A DNA stretch of 64,000 nt from positions 69,956 through 133,955 of the forward strand of contig JAVBJU010000014.1 of assembly GCA_031546825.1 (NCBI GenBank). The letters run 5' to 3'. The translations under genes and the position numbers were made by a program. Below are positions 36,914-45,385 of the stretch, piece after piece. The notes under the pieces were generated by a model. The model saw nothing but the letters and a program-made list of their open reading frames with translations. It was not told where the DNA came from and searched no databases. This DNA is from Hohaiivirga sp031546825 (lineage in GTDB: Bacteria > Pseudomonadota > Alphaproteobacteria > Rhizobiales > Beijerinckiaceae). Within the stretch, counting starts at the first letter, position 1. Every line of letters starts with the position of its first letter.

Positions 36914-38173
36914 CTATAACATCTCGCCCTGCATGAGCCGGGGCGCGTCTTGTCCGCTGTCACCGGCGGCGCGGTCGGCGAAGAAGCGTTTCAGTTCGGG
37001 CAAACGGTTGACCACGCCAAGGCCGAAATCGCGCATCAGGCGTAAGGGCGTCACGTCGTTGGAGAACAGGCGGTTGATGCCGTCCATGGCGAGGCCCTTG
37101 ACGGTGACGTCAAAGCGCCGGGCGTTTTCATAAAGGGCAAGCCGATCGGCGGCACCGGGATCGAGGCCAAGACGGAAGGAATCGACGATGATCTCGGCGA
37201 GCACCGCAACATCCTCAAGCCCGAGATTGAGCCCCTGCCCGGCGATGGGGTGAATGGCGTGGGCGGCATCTCCCAGCAGCACCATGCGGTCTGCGGTGAA
37301 GCTGCGGGCAATGCCGAAGCTCAAGGGGAAGCTCTGCAGCTTGGTTTCCAACGACAGCTTGCCAAGGATCGGTCCGAAACGGCGCTCCACCTCAGCCAGA
37401 TGGCGGTTGTCGCCAAATTCCATGAGATACGCCGCCGTTTCCTCCTCCTCGGTCCAGACAATGGAGGAGCGATGGCCGAGCGAGCCGCCGGGAACCAATG
37501 GCAATGAGGCGAACGGACCAGCGGGCAGAAAATGCTCGTAGGCCTTACCTTCATGGTCGCGCTCATGGGCGATGGTGCCGACAATTCCGACCTGCTTGTA
37601 AGACCACGACACCCAGCCGATACCAGCTACGTCTCTCAACCGCGAGCGCTTGCCGTCGGCGGCAACCAGCAGGGCGGCGCGGATCGGCGAGCGCCCGGCA
37701 ATGGTGACATCGACACCGTCGGAGGCAGGCGAGAAACTGTCGATGGAGCCCGCAACAAAATCAATATCAAGCGCCCGTGCGGCAGCCATGACGGTCGCTG
37801 TGAGACGGGCGTTTTCAACGAGATAAGCCAGAGGCTCGCCCTTAATGCGGCCTTCGGCGAAGGTCATGAGGGTTGGTCGCACCGGGTCGGCAAGGCGGCT
37901 GTCGGTGATGACCATGTCGAGCACCGGCTGTGCCTCAATTGCGTCATCATCCCACACTCCAAGGGCTTCGAACATCCGCCGCGAGGCGGGCGCAACAGCA
38001 AAAGACCGTCGGTCAAGCGCAGGGTCGCGGTTCAAGGCGGGGTCAGCCAAAATGAGATGAATGGCATCACCCAAAGCCTGCTTTAGCGCCAGCGCCAAGG
38101 TCAGCCCGTTCAACCCGCCACCGGCAATGATGATGGTGCGGGGCGTTGCGGCTTTAATCGGCTTTTCGGACAT
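36914..38173 (-). CDS. UbiH/UbiF/VisC-family FAD-dependent hydroxylase
   Basis: A flavoprotein of about 419 residues with the FAD-binding GGGLNGLTLALAL near the N-terminus and the DRMVLLGDAAHAIHPIAGQGLNLGLEDV motif (about residues 285-313) of ubiquinone-synthesis monooxygenases. It should hydroxylate the ubiquinone ring at one position; which one cannot be told. Start uncertain: ATGs at 38173 and 38188 are both possible, neither with a strong ribosome site. Convergent with the transglycosylase gene. Confidence 0.9.
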   Translation of the reverse strand: MSEKPIKAATPRTIIIAGGGLNGLTLALALKQALGDAIHLILADPALNRDPALDRRSFAVAPASRRMFEALGVWDDDAIEAQPVLDMVITDSRLADPVRPTLMTFAEGRIKGEPLAYLVENARLTATVMAAARALDIDFVAGSIDSFSPASDGVDVTIAGRSPIRAALLVAADGKRSRLRDVAGIGWVSWSYKQVGIVGTIAHERDHEGKAYEHFLPAGPFASLPLVPGGSLGHRSSIVWTEEEETAAYLMEFGDNRHLAEVERRFGPILGKLSLETKLQSFPLSFGIARSFTADRMVLLGDAAHAIHPIAGQGLNLGLEDVAVLAEIIVDSFRLGLDPGAADRLALYENARRFDVTVKGLAMDGINRLFSNDVTPLRLMRDFGLGVVNRLPELKRFFADRAAGDSGQDAPRLMQGEML

Positions 38174-38385
38174 GATCTTGTCTTTCATCGCAGTTGCGAA
38201 CCCGGATAGCATCACATGCTATACCATGTTGCAGCAATGGGGGAACAGATCGTAGCGACCTTCCGGCCAATCACGATGATATGGAACGCGTGATGGCACA
38301 CGCGAATGTTTGTCGCCTGATTTGCCTTATGACCGTTCGGTGTTAGTTATGCCGGTAATATCGGAATTTCTCGGGAGCCCCCAAC

Positions 38386-39258
38386 GTGTCCAACGGCATT
38401 AACAAATTGCTGGCTATCCTCAAGCTCGAGCAGCTTGAGCTTAATCTCTACCGGGGCGGCAGCCCGCAGGTTGGGTGGCAGCGCGTTTTTGGCGGGCAAG
38501 TGGTTGGGCAGGCCGTGGTTGCGGCGTCACATACCGTTGACCCCAATTACCACATCCATTCGCTACACGGCTATTTCATCCGCCCTGGTGATCCGGACAT
38601 TCCGATCATTTATGAGGTTGAGCGCCTGCGCGACGGAAACTCTTTCGTGACACGCCGCATCACCGCTATCCAGCACGGCGTAGCCATTTTCGCCATGTCC
38701 GCCTCGTTCCAGTTGGAAGAAGCGGGCTACGAACATCAGATGCCGATGCCGGTCGTACCAAAGCCGGATGAGTTGCTGACCGAGGAAGAGTTTCAGGTCA
38801 AGATATTGCCGTTGATGCCGCCGGAAATCCGGCACTACTTTTCCCGGATGAGCCTGCTTGATGTACGCCCGGTTGATCCTTCGCGCTATGAACTCAAAAA
38901 AGGCAATCACCCACCTTTTTTCAACTGCTGGTTCAAAGCCGCCAGTGCATTGCCCGATGATCCGGTCATCCACCGCGCCGTGCTGGCCTACGCCTCGGAT
39001 TTCACGCTGCTCGATTCATCGCTTGTGGCGCACGGCCGCTCGGTGGTGGAGCGCTCCATTCAGGCGGCAAGCCTTGACCATGCTCTATGGTTCCATCGCC
39101 CGTTCCGTGCTGACGAATGGCTGCTTTATGCCCAGGACAGCCCGAGCGCGGTGAACGCGCGCGGCTTTTCGCGGGGGCTGATTTACCGTGAAGATGGCAC
39201 ACTCGTCGCGTCGGTCGCCCAGGAAGGGCTGATCCGCCGCCGCGATGATCTGGCGTGA
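38386..39258 (+). CDS. tesB: Acyl-CoA thioesterase II
   Basis: A 290-residue double hot-dog thioesterase. GWQRVFGGQVVGQAVVAAS at the N-terminus, HSLHGYFIRPGDPDIPIIYEVERLRDGNSF, and the C-terminal SLDHALWFHRPFRADEWLLYAQDSPSA with AYASDFTLLDSSL carry the Asp-Thr-Gln catalytic set of TesB. It hydrolyses acyl-CoAs. Start is GTG at 38386 with GGGAG 8 nt upstream. Its stop is only 3 nt from the convergent trpA stop, so the two transcripts must overlap at their ends. Confidence 0.93.
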   Translation: MSNGINKLLAILKLEQLELNLYRGGSPQVGWQRVFGGQVVGQAVVAASHTVDPNYHIHSLHGYFIRPGDPDIPIIYEVERLRDGNSFVTRRITAIQHGVAIFAMSASFQLEEAGYEHQMPMPVVPKPDELLTEEEFQVKILPLMPPEIRHYFSRMSLLDVRPVDPSRYELKKGNHPPFFNCWFKAASALPDDPVIHRAVLAYASDFTLLDSSLVAHGRSVVERSIQAASLDHALWFHRPFRADEWLLYAQDSPSAVNARGFSRGLIYREDGTLVASVAQEGLIRRRDDLA

Positions 39259-39261
39259 GGG

Positions 39262-40083
39262 TTATTCCCCTCTGACGCCCGCCGCCAATTCTCGTACCAA
39301 TTCCAGCACGGCGGGAATAGTAGCGCTGGTGCCTTGATCTTTGGCGTCGAGGGTGCGTTTCAGCGCATTCACCAGCGCCGAACCCACCACAACACCATCG
39401 GCACCACGGGCGATGGCCTTGGCCTGTTCGCCCGTCGTGACACCAAAGCCAACCACCACCGGCAGCTTGGTATGCTGCTTGATGCGGCCAACCGCCGTTG
39501 CAACGCGCGAAAAATCCGGCGTCGCGGTGCCGGTGATGCCGGTGATCGAGACGTAATAGACGAAGCCCGAAGTGTTCTGCAGAACGGCGGGCAGACGTTT
39601 GTCATCGGTGGTCGGCGTGGCAAGGCGGATGAACGACAGCCCGGCTTTGAGCGCGGGAATGCACAGCTCCGCGTCTTCCTCCGGCGGCAGATCGACAATA
39701 ATCATGCCGTCAACGCCCGCCTCTTTGGCGTCTTTCAGGAAGCGGTCAACGCCGTAGATATAGATCGGGTTGAAATAGCCCATCAGGATGATCGGCGTGT
39801 CGGTATCAACCTCACGGAAGTCGCGCACCATCTGCAAGGCTTTGATGGTGTTCTGGCCCTTGGCCAGCGCGCGCAGGCCCGCCGCCTGAATGGCGGGACC
39901 ATCGGCCATCGGGTCGGTGAAGGCGAGGCCAAGCTCGATGATATCGGCGCCTGCCGCAGGCAACTGCTTCAGCAGCGCCACCGAGGTGTCGTAATCGGGG
40001 TCACCGCCCATGACATAGGTGACGAGTGCCGCGCGGTTCTCAGAGCGGCATTTGGCGAAACGGGCTTCGATGCGGCTGGTCAC
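39262..40083 (-). CDS. trpA: Tryptophan synthase alpha subunit
   Basis: A 273-residue TIM-barrel. The catalytic Glu (IIELGLAFTDP) and Asp (FTDPMADGPAIQ) are present; the ITGITGTATPDF loop and GFGVTTGEQA phosphate site are intact. It cleaves indole-3-glycerol phosphate and channels indole to TrpB. Coupled to trpB by a 4-nt overlap. The usual alphaproteobacterial follower accD is replaced here by convergent tesB. Confidence 0.96.
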   Translation of the reverse strand: MTSRIEARFAKCRSENRAALVTYVMGGDPDYDTSVALLKQLPAAGADIIELGLAFTDPMADGPAIQAAGLRALAKGQNTIKALQMVRDFREVDTDTPIILMGYFNPIYIYGVDRFLKDAKEAGVDGMIIVDLPPEEDAELCIPALKAGLSFIRLATPTTDDKRLPAVLQNTSGFVYYVSITGITGTATPDFSRVATAVGRIKQHTKLPVVVGFGVTTGEQAKAIARGADGVVVGSALVNALKRTLDAKDQGTSATIPAVLELVRELAAGVRGE

Positions 40084-41300
40084 AATTTCGCTCCCAGATG
40101 TTCGGCGACGGTGAAAAGGTCTTTGTCGCCTCGGCCCGAAAGGTTGACCACCATGATGTGATCCTTCGGCTTCTTGGCGGCGAGTTCGAGGGCGATGGCG
40201 ACGGCATGGGCCGATTCGAGCGCAGGCACAATGCCTTCGAGCTTCGAGCAGACCTGGAACGCGTCGAGCGCCTGATTATCGGTACACGGCAGATATTGCA
40301 CGCGCCCAATCGAATGCAGCCAGGAATGCTCGGGGCCAATACCGGGATAATCGAGACCCGCGGAAATCGAATGGGCCTCGGTGATCTGCCCGTCATCGTC
40401 CATCAGGAGATAGGTGCGGTTGCCATGCAGCACGCCGGGACGCCCGCCGGTGAGCGAGGCGGCATGTTTACCGGTCGAGACGCCGTGACCGGCGGCCTCA
40501 ATGCCATAAATCTCGACATCCTTGTCATCCAGGAACGGATGGAACAGGCCGATGGCGTTGGAGCCACCACCCACCGCAGCCACCAGCGAATCAGGCAGAC
40601 GGCCTTCCATTTCCATCATCTGGGTGCGGGTTTCATCACCGATCACGCATTGAAAATCGCGGACCATTTCCGGGTAAGGATGCGGCCCGGCAACGGTGCC
40701 GATGCAATAAAAGGTGTCGGAGACATTGGTGACCCAATCCCGTAACGCCTCATTCATGGCATCTTTCAACGTCTTGGCACCCGATTGCACCGGCACGACT
40801 TTCGCGCCGAGCATTTCCATGCGGAACACATTGGGCTTCTGCCGCTCCACATCGACCGCGCCCATATAAACAATGCATTCCAGCCCGAAGCGCGCGCACA
40901 ATGTTGCGGTAGCAACTCCGTGCTGGCCCGCGCCGGTTTCGGCGATGATGCGCTTCTTGCCCATGCGGCGGGCAAGGAGAATCTGGCCGAGCACATTGTT
41001 CACTTTATGCGCGCCGGTGTGGTTCAGCTCTTCGCGCTTGAAATAAATCTTTGCGCCGCCCACGTGTTCGGTGAGCCGCTCGCAGAAATAGAGCGCTGAA
41101 GGCCTGCCGACATAATGCTTCAAAAAGCTCTTCATCTCGGCCTGAAAAGCCGGGTCCGCTTTCGCGGCGTTATAGGCCTGTTCCAGCTCTAAGATCAGCG
41201 GCATCAGCGTTTCGGCAACAAAGCGCCCGCCAAAGATACCGAAATGGCCGCTCTCATCGGGGCCAGTGCGAAGGGAATTGGTTTTCTGCTCAGCGCCCAC
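40080..41300 (-). CDS. trpB: Tryptophan synthase beta subunit
   Basis: A 406-residue PLP enzyme. The Schiff-base Lys is in REELNHTGAHKVNN (about residue 91), and GGGSNAIGLFHPFLDD is the phosphate-binding loop. It joins indole and serine to tryptophan. The start is taken as GTG at 41300 (MGAEQKTNSLRTGPDESGHFGIFGGRFV), where the family begins, though the ribosome site is weak. Confidence 0.95.
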   Translation of the reverse strand: MGAEQKTNSLRTGPDESGHFGIFGGRFVAETLMPLILELEQAYNAAKADPAFQAEMKSFLKHYVGRPSALYFCERLTEHVGGAKIYFKREELNHTGAHKVNNVLGQILLARRMGKKRIIAETGAGQHGVATATLCARFGLECIVYMGAVDVERQKPNVFRMEMLGAKVVPVQSGAKTLKDAMNEALRDWVTNVSDTFYCIGTVAGPHPYPEMVRDFQCVIGDETRTQMMEMEGRLPDSLVAAVGGGSNAIGLFHPFLDDKDVEIYGIEAAGHGVSTGKHAASLTGGRPGVLHGNRTYLLMDDDGQITEAHSISAGLDYPGIGPEHSWLHSIGRVQYLPCTDNQALDAFQVCSKLEGIVPALESAHAVAIALELAAKKPKDHIMVVNLSGRGDKDLFTVAEHLGAKL

Positions 41301-41485
41301 GGGGAAAATGCCTTTTCAAAGGAGGTGGAGGCGTAAGCCGCGCCAAGGCGAGGCCACGCGGTTTCTATGGCAGGAAAGGGAGGGGGCTGGCAAGCGGCTC
41401 GATAGAGGATGCTTCAACTGGAGAAGCGGCGAAAAGGCAAGGGATCAGCCATCCAACAATACATTTTGCCCTTGTTTGGTAAGCT

Positions 41486-42550
41486 CTAGTTTGTGCAAAG
41501 ATCATGAATATCTGGGTTTGTTTGGAAAATAAAAATTATTTCTTTATCTGACGCGGGGAGTATCAAAAAATCATTATTAGAGGTGATCCATATTTTTAAT
41601 GTTTCGTGCGAGCAAGGGGCTGGATTGCCATAATATTCGGTCATCTTACTCTCGATATCTTTCATTGAGAATTTGACCCATGGTTCAGCATGGAAAAAAA
41701 CTCCGGAATGGGTCGGATCGATTATGGTAGGTGCCTTCGCAAGCAGAGCCTGTTCTTCTGCGGTGCAGCTCTCGGCAATCCAAGAAGAAATCATGAACCC
41801 TGAGAAAACCGGCTTTATCTTGTAACTATCGAGACACGAATTCTTATTTTCCGGAAAAAGCTGCCCATAGGCCGAGAGCCATTTCAGCAATTTGTCCCGA
41901 TCCTTCCACGGGGGCGGATCATCTTTGAAGCGTTTGAACAATGCGGTTAAGGCAGCTTCATCAAACAGTTTTTGACCGGGGACCGAGTTGATTGTGCAGG
42001 CAGGCTCGGTGGGTTCGGAAGCAAGGAGGTCCAAGACCACTGTATTTCCATGCTCGCGCCAGCGTAACGATGATCCTTTCGCCACATGCCAATAGGCAAC
42101 ACGGGCGTCACTGCAGGAAGCATCCGCAATGCCGAAACGTTTTTCGAGCATCGCGCGAAAGCCTGATAGGGATGCTCGATCCCGAAAGGTGATATTGAGA
42201 TTAGCTTCGGCCGAGACATCCTTGCACTCGCCACTTCTGTCCGTAACCAACCGAAGCCAGATGGTTATGCCTGCGTCCTCAAGAGCGCTGTCAAGGCCGT
42301 GATAGTCAGAGCGACAACCTTTGGCCGGGCTCCATATGCGGCCACTCGCCTTCCACCATTTAAGAGCGATTTTCGGGTCCGAAGAGAGTGCCTTATCGGG
42401 AGCCGCCAATCTGTCAATGACCGCCGGCGCATTCTTCAGATCAAAAACTTCCCGCCCGACTTCATCGGTTACCGCGCTGGTACCAGCCGTGAGAATTAAG
42501 GTCAGTAAGGAAAAGCAGCAAAACAGGAAACCTCGTATCAACTGCATCAT
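41486..42550 (-). CDS. Cys-rich secreted orphan inside the trp operon
   Basis: A 354-residue protein with an N-terminal signal (about residues 6-25) and eight or so cysteines spread through the mature part (for instance AKGCRSDY, SGECKDV, DASCSDA, EPACTIN, NSCLDSY, ESCTAEE, APCSHET, HDLCTN), suggesting a disulfide-bonded periplasmic protein. I recognise no family. The AT content is higher than in the trp genes. It starts 19 nt after trpF and ends 185 nt before trpB, same strand, so it is co-transcribed. ATG at 42550 or 42547; GGGACA precedes both. Confidence 0.75.
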   Translation of the reverse strand: MMQLIRGFLFCCFSLLTLILTAGTSAVTDEVGREVFDLKNAPAVIDRLAAPDKALSSDPKIALKWWKASGRIWSPAKGCRSDYHGLDSALEDAGITIWLRLVTDRSGECKDVSAEANLNITFRDRASLSGFRAMLEKRFGIADASCSDARVAYWHVAKGSSLRWREHGNTVVLDLLASEPTEPACTINSVPGQKLFDEAALTALFKRFKDDPPPWKDRDKLLKWLSAYGQLFPENKNSCLDSYKIKPVFSGFMISSWIAESCTAEEQALLAKAPTIIDPTHSGVFFHAEPWVKFSMKDIESKMTEYYGNPAPCSHETLKIWITSNNDFLILPASDKEIIFIFQTNPDIHDLCTN

Positions 42551-42569
42551 TTGTCCCGTTTTATTCCCG

Positions 42570-43220
42570 TTATTGCCACGCTGTCTGCGCCTCGCGAATA
42601 AACGCCTCGATCTTCCCGATATCCTTAACCCCACGCGTCTTCTCAACACCTGACGAAACATCGACCATGCGCACGCCAGTCAGCCGAATTGCCTCCGCCA
42701 CATTATCCGGCGTCAAGCCACCGGAGAGCATTAAGGGGAGTTTCGGGTCCAGCCCCTGCAGCAATGTCCAGTCGAACGGCACGCCGTTGCCGCCGGGCAG
42801 TTCTGCGCCGGGTGGGGGCTTGGCATCAATGAGGAGAATATCGGCGGCATCTTGGTACTCGTCGATCAAAACAAGATCGCTGGCAACCGCCACGCCAATG
42901 GCCTTGATGACCGGCAATTGGTAACGCGCCGCGACAAGCGCCACCTGTTCGGGGCTTTCGCTGCCATGCAATTGCAGCATGTCGGGGGCGATTTTACTGA
43001 CGACGGCGTCAAGCTCAGCGTCGTCGGCATCGACGGTGAGCACCACGCTCTTTGCCCGGCCCATGGCCAAGTGGTGAAGTGCCGCGCCTTGTTCCAGCGA
43101 GACATGGCGCGGGCTTTTGCCGAAGCGCACCAACCCGATGAGATCGGCTCCGGCGTTAAGGGCCACTTCAAGCGTTTCCGGGGTGGAGAGGCCGCAGATT
43201 TTGACTTGTCCGGGGGTCAT
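42570..43220 (-). CDS. trpF: Phosphoribosylanthranilate isomerase
   Basis: A 216-residue TIM-barrel. VKICGLSTPE carries the catalytic Cys, LTVDADDAELD the Asp, and LSGGLTPDNVAEAI and VDVSSGVEKTRGVKD the phosphate sites. It performs the Amadori step of tryptophan synthesis. The ATG at 43220 fits the family start; the open frame runs 52 codons further through lapA and is not protein-like. Confidence 0.95.
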   Translation of the reverse strand: MTPGQVKICGLSTPETLEVALNAGADLIGLVRFGKSPRHVSLEQGAALHHLAMGRAKSVVLTVDADDAELDAVVSKIAPDMLQLHGSESPEQVALVAARYQLPVIKAIGVAVASDLVLIDEYQDAADILLIDAKPPPGAELPGGNGVPFDWTLLQGLDPKLPLMLSGGLTPDNVAEAIRLTGVRMVDVSSGVEKTRGVKDIGKIEAFIREAQTAWQ

Positions 43221-43233
43221 GGGCGGCGAGCCC

Positions 43234-43569
43234 TCATGCGACCTTGTCGAGCGCGGGCAATCCGGCGGGTCGGTGCGTTGCCCGCTCTTTTTCCAACTCG
43301 GCCTTGAGTTCGCGGATTTCGCTGCGGGCATGGCGCAGTTCACGGCGCTTGCGGCTTTGCGCGCTCCAGGCGGCAATGCCGCCGAGAATCACGCCAAAGG
43401 CAACCGCGCCGAAAAGAACGAGGAAGAACGGTGCCGTGAATGAGAATTCAGGAACGGCGCGCGAGAACGGATCGAGCGATACGGTGACGCTCTGCCGGTT
43501 GGCGATGGACAGAAACGCCACAGCCAATGCGATAACAATAAACAGAACGGCCTTGATGAAGCGCAGCAT
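43234..43569 (-). CDS. LapA-domain (DUF1049) membrane protein
   Basis: A 111-residue protein with two membrane helices (about 5-25 and 45-68) separated by NRQSVTVSLDPF, the DUF1049 signature, and a coiled, Arg/Glu-rich C-terminus (75-100). This is the LapA (lipopolysaccharide assembly protein A) family. It lies 16 nt after ihfB and 13 nt before trpF, a conserved order in alphaproteobacteria. Confidence 0.88.
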   Translation of the reverse strand: MLRFIKAVLFIVIALAVAFLSIANRQSVTVSLDPFSRAVPEFSFTAPFFLVLFGAVAFGVILGGIAAWSAQSRKRRELRHARSEIRELKAELEKERATHRPAGLPALDKVA

Positions 43570-43585
43570 CGCTGAAAGCCTTAGG

Positions 43586-43873
43586 TTATGCCGCGCCGTT
43601 GTTGAGGCGCAGACGCAGCTCTTTGCCGGTTTTGAAAACCGGTATCACCTTCTCATCAACCGAAACCAGATCGCCAGTGCGCGGATTGCGGCCCTTGCGA
43701 GCAGCCCGCGTCTTGACGGAGAATGCACCGAAACCGCGCAGTTCGACACGATCACCGCGAGACAGGGTGTCCACGATGGTGTGCAGAATGGCGTTGACGA
43801 TATTCTCGACATCGCGCTGGTAGAGATGGGGGTTCTGTTCGGCAAGGCGGAGAACGAGTTCAGATTTGATCAT
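43586..43873 (-). CDS. ihfB: Integration host factor beta subunit
   Basis: A 95-residue HU/IHF-fold DNA-bending protein. GRNPRTGDLVSVDEKVIPVFKTGKELR holds the minor-groove Pro arm. The MIKSELVLRLAEQNPHLYQRDVENIV start is typical of IhfB rather than HU. The rpsA-ihfB-lapA-trpF order around it is characteristic of alphaproteobacteria, except for the insertion on its left described separately. Confidence 0.93.
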   Translation of the reverse strand: MIKSELVLRLAEQNPHLYQRDVENIVNAILHTIVDTLSRGDRVELRGFGAFSVKTRAARKGRNPRTGDLVSVDEKVIPVFKTGKELRLRLNNGAA

Positions 43874-44434
43874 GTCCAGTGTCTTTGCGAATGAGGAAAT
43901 GAAGGCTGCCAGAGCGCAAGCACCCCGTCAAGGTTCAAGCCGTCCGCATTTGGTCCTGTGCGGTCGCCGCCGTGGTGTGTCGCCCAGCGCGAAAGTTGCG
44001 GATCAGCTTCGGTAATGTGTGGCCGCGGCAACGGCACGAAAGCAGCCTCCCGCTCTTATCATGAATGCTGCTATCACCCTTGCGAGTAATATCAATAAAC
44101 TATTGAGGCGACTACTTTAATCGCATCTCCGACCAATGTGAATTGCCCGAGCGCATTTTTTTCTCCAGCCCGCCCGCTTCTTGCGCTGGCCCCCTTGTGG
44201 AAAAGTAGGGGTGAAAAATTTCAGTCTGCACAAAAACTGCTCGAAATTAAGGGAATTACTGATCATTGCGGACGCGGGATTGCCTTTTGTCGGCACCTTG
44301 AGCAACGGATGCTGGCCAGGCGAGGTATTCTTTTATTTACCATTATGGTAAATAAACCGTGTCGCACTTTATTGGTCAAGCTGTGAATCGTTGATTCGTA
44401 AGGGTCTCCGCATTCGGCTCCCAGTTGAAACGTG
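43874..44434. other. Long intergenic region between ihfB and the SleB-like gene
   Basis: About 560 nt between divergent genes. Short frames on both strands (44138-44386 plus, 44117-44305 minus) lack ribosome sites and show no protein-like composition. The right third is AT-rich and carries one perfect 10-bp dyad (44332-44356). Promoters of ihfB and the hydrolase must be here; no RNA gene is recognised. Confidence 0.5.
44332..44356. promoter_or_regulatory. Perfect dyad, candidate operator of the SleB-like gene
   Basis: TTTATTTACC and GGTAAATAAA, 10-bp arms around ATTAT, about 80 nt upstream of the hydrolase start. AT-rich arms and the position suit a repressor site; the protein that binds it is unknown. 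Confidence 0.45.
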
Positions 44435-45271
44435 ATGAGGCTAATGACAAAACAAAAAATTCTTGCTCTTTTCATGGTGGTTGGAATCGCGGTGTCTTTA
44501 TCCGCTTGTGCCGACAGCGCCACCCACAAATCCACTCCGGCAGAACCCATTAAGCGCACCGCAGTCTGGGTCAAGAAACGCCCGACGGTTAACGCCTCGC
44601 TCAGCGAGCGGGACTGTCTTGCGCGCGCCATGTATTTCGAGTCGAATCGTTCAAGCCCCGAAGGGATGCTTGCGGTCGGGTCCGTGGTTATGAACCGTTA
44701 CGAATCAGGTCGTTACGGCCATTCCATTTGCGCCGTCGTTGGCGCGCATCGCCAGTTTGCACCTGGTGTGCTCAGCCTTCCCATGACGGATCGCGGCGCA
44801 CCCATCGCCCGCAGCGTCGCGGATGCCGTGTTGTCCGGTGAGCGTCACGCGGAAGTCGAGCGGGCCATGCATTTCCACCAGGCCGGGCTCAAATTCGGCT
44901 ATAACAACATGCATTATGTCACCGTTGCCGGTGGAAATGCCTTTTATGAGAAGCGGGATCGCCACTTCTACAGCATGATGGCCGGCGCGGCTCCGCCGGT
45001 TCAGGCGGCTGAATTCAAGCAGGACACCAGCGAAGGTCGGCCCGGTGCGATCATTGTAGCGGACACGAATAATGCTCCGCAGCAGCAGGCGTCCATTGAG
45101 GAGCCAGGTGTCGTGGAAGCGGTTTCGGCGGTCGCTCAACCTGCCCTTGCCGCATTGCTTGCCACGGCTCCGCTACCGCCCAAACGCCCAAAAATGCTTG
45201 GTATGCTGACACCCAACAGACAGGCATCAGCCCCGACGGTCACTCGCGTTGTCACCAGCAATGACCCCTGA
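44435..45271 (+). CDS. SleB-like cell wall hydrolase, putative lipoprotein
   Basis: A 278-residue protein. The lipobox LSAC (about residue 24) suggests a lipoprotein, followed by a Hydrolase_2 (SleB-type) domain (about 60-175): LARAMYFESNRSSPEGMLAVGSVVMNRYESGRYGHSICAVV carries the catalytic Glu. The C-terminal third (180-278) is Pro/Ala-rich and disordered-looking. It probably cleaves peptidoglycan. Start uncertain among GTG 44432, ATG 44435 and ATG 44444. Confidence 0.85.
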   Translation: MRLMTKQKILALFMVVGIAVSLSACADSATHKSTPAEPIKRTAVWVKKRPTVNASLSERDCLARAMYFESNRSSPEGMLAVGSVVMNRYESGRYGHSICAVVGAHRQFAPGVLSLPMTDRGAPIARSVADAVLSGERHAEVERAMHFHQAGLKFGYNNMHYVTVAGGNAFYEKRDRHFYSMMAGAAPPVQAAEFKQDTSEGRPGAIIVADTNNAPQQQASIEEPGVVEAVSAVAQPALAALLATAPLPPKRPKMLGMLTPNRQASAPTVTRVVTSNDP

Positions 45272-45296
45272 CGGGCTCTAGACCGGGGTGCTTTTA

Positions 45297-45335
45297 CGCT
45301 TAACCGGCTGTCCGATTGCAACGCGCGTTACCCTA
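45297..45335 (-). repeat. Degenerate inverted fragment of the 107-bp repeat
   Basis: Over 39 nt the minus strand matches the left end of the 107-bp repeat at 29 of 39 positions without gaps, including ACGCGCGTTA. The palindromic right half is missing, so it looks like an old truncated copy. Confidence 0.5.
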
Positions 45336-45344
45336 AACACAACC

Positions 45345-45376
45345 AAGGGCTGGCTCATCGCTAGCCCTTTCGTTTT
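45345..45376 (+). terminator. Terminator of the SleB-like gene
   Basis: AAGGGCT and AGCCCTT pair around an 11-nt loop that itself has a short GC stem, followed by TCGTTTT. Confidence 0.7.
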
Positions 45377-45385
45377 CGGGACTTA

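Noticed and set aside
44263..44631. 122-codon minus frame overlapping the SleB-like gene start
   Set aside because: Overlaps a certain gene and the operator dyad; translation not protein-like.
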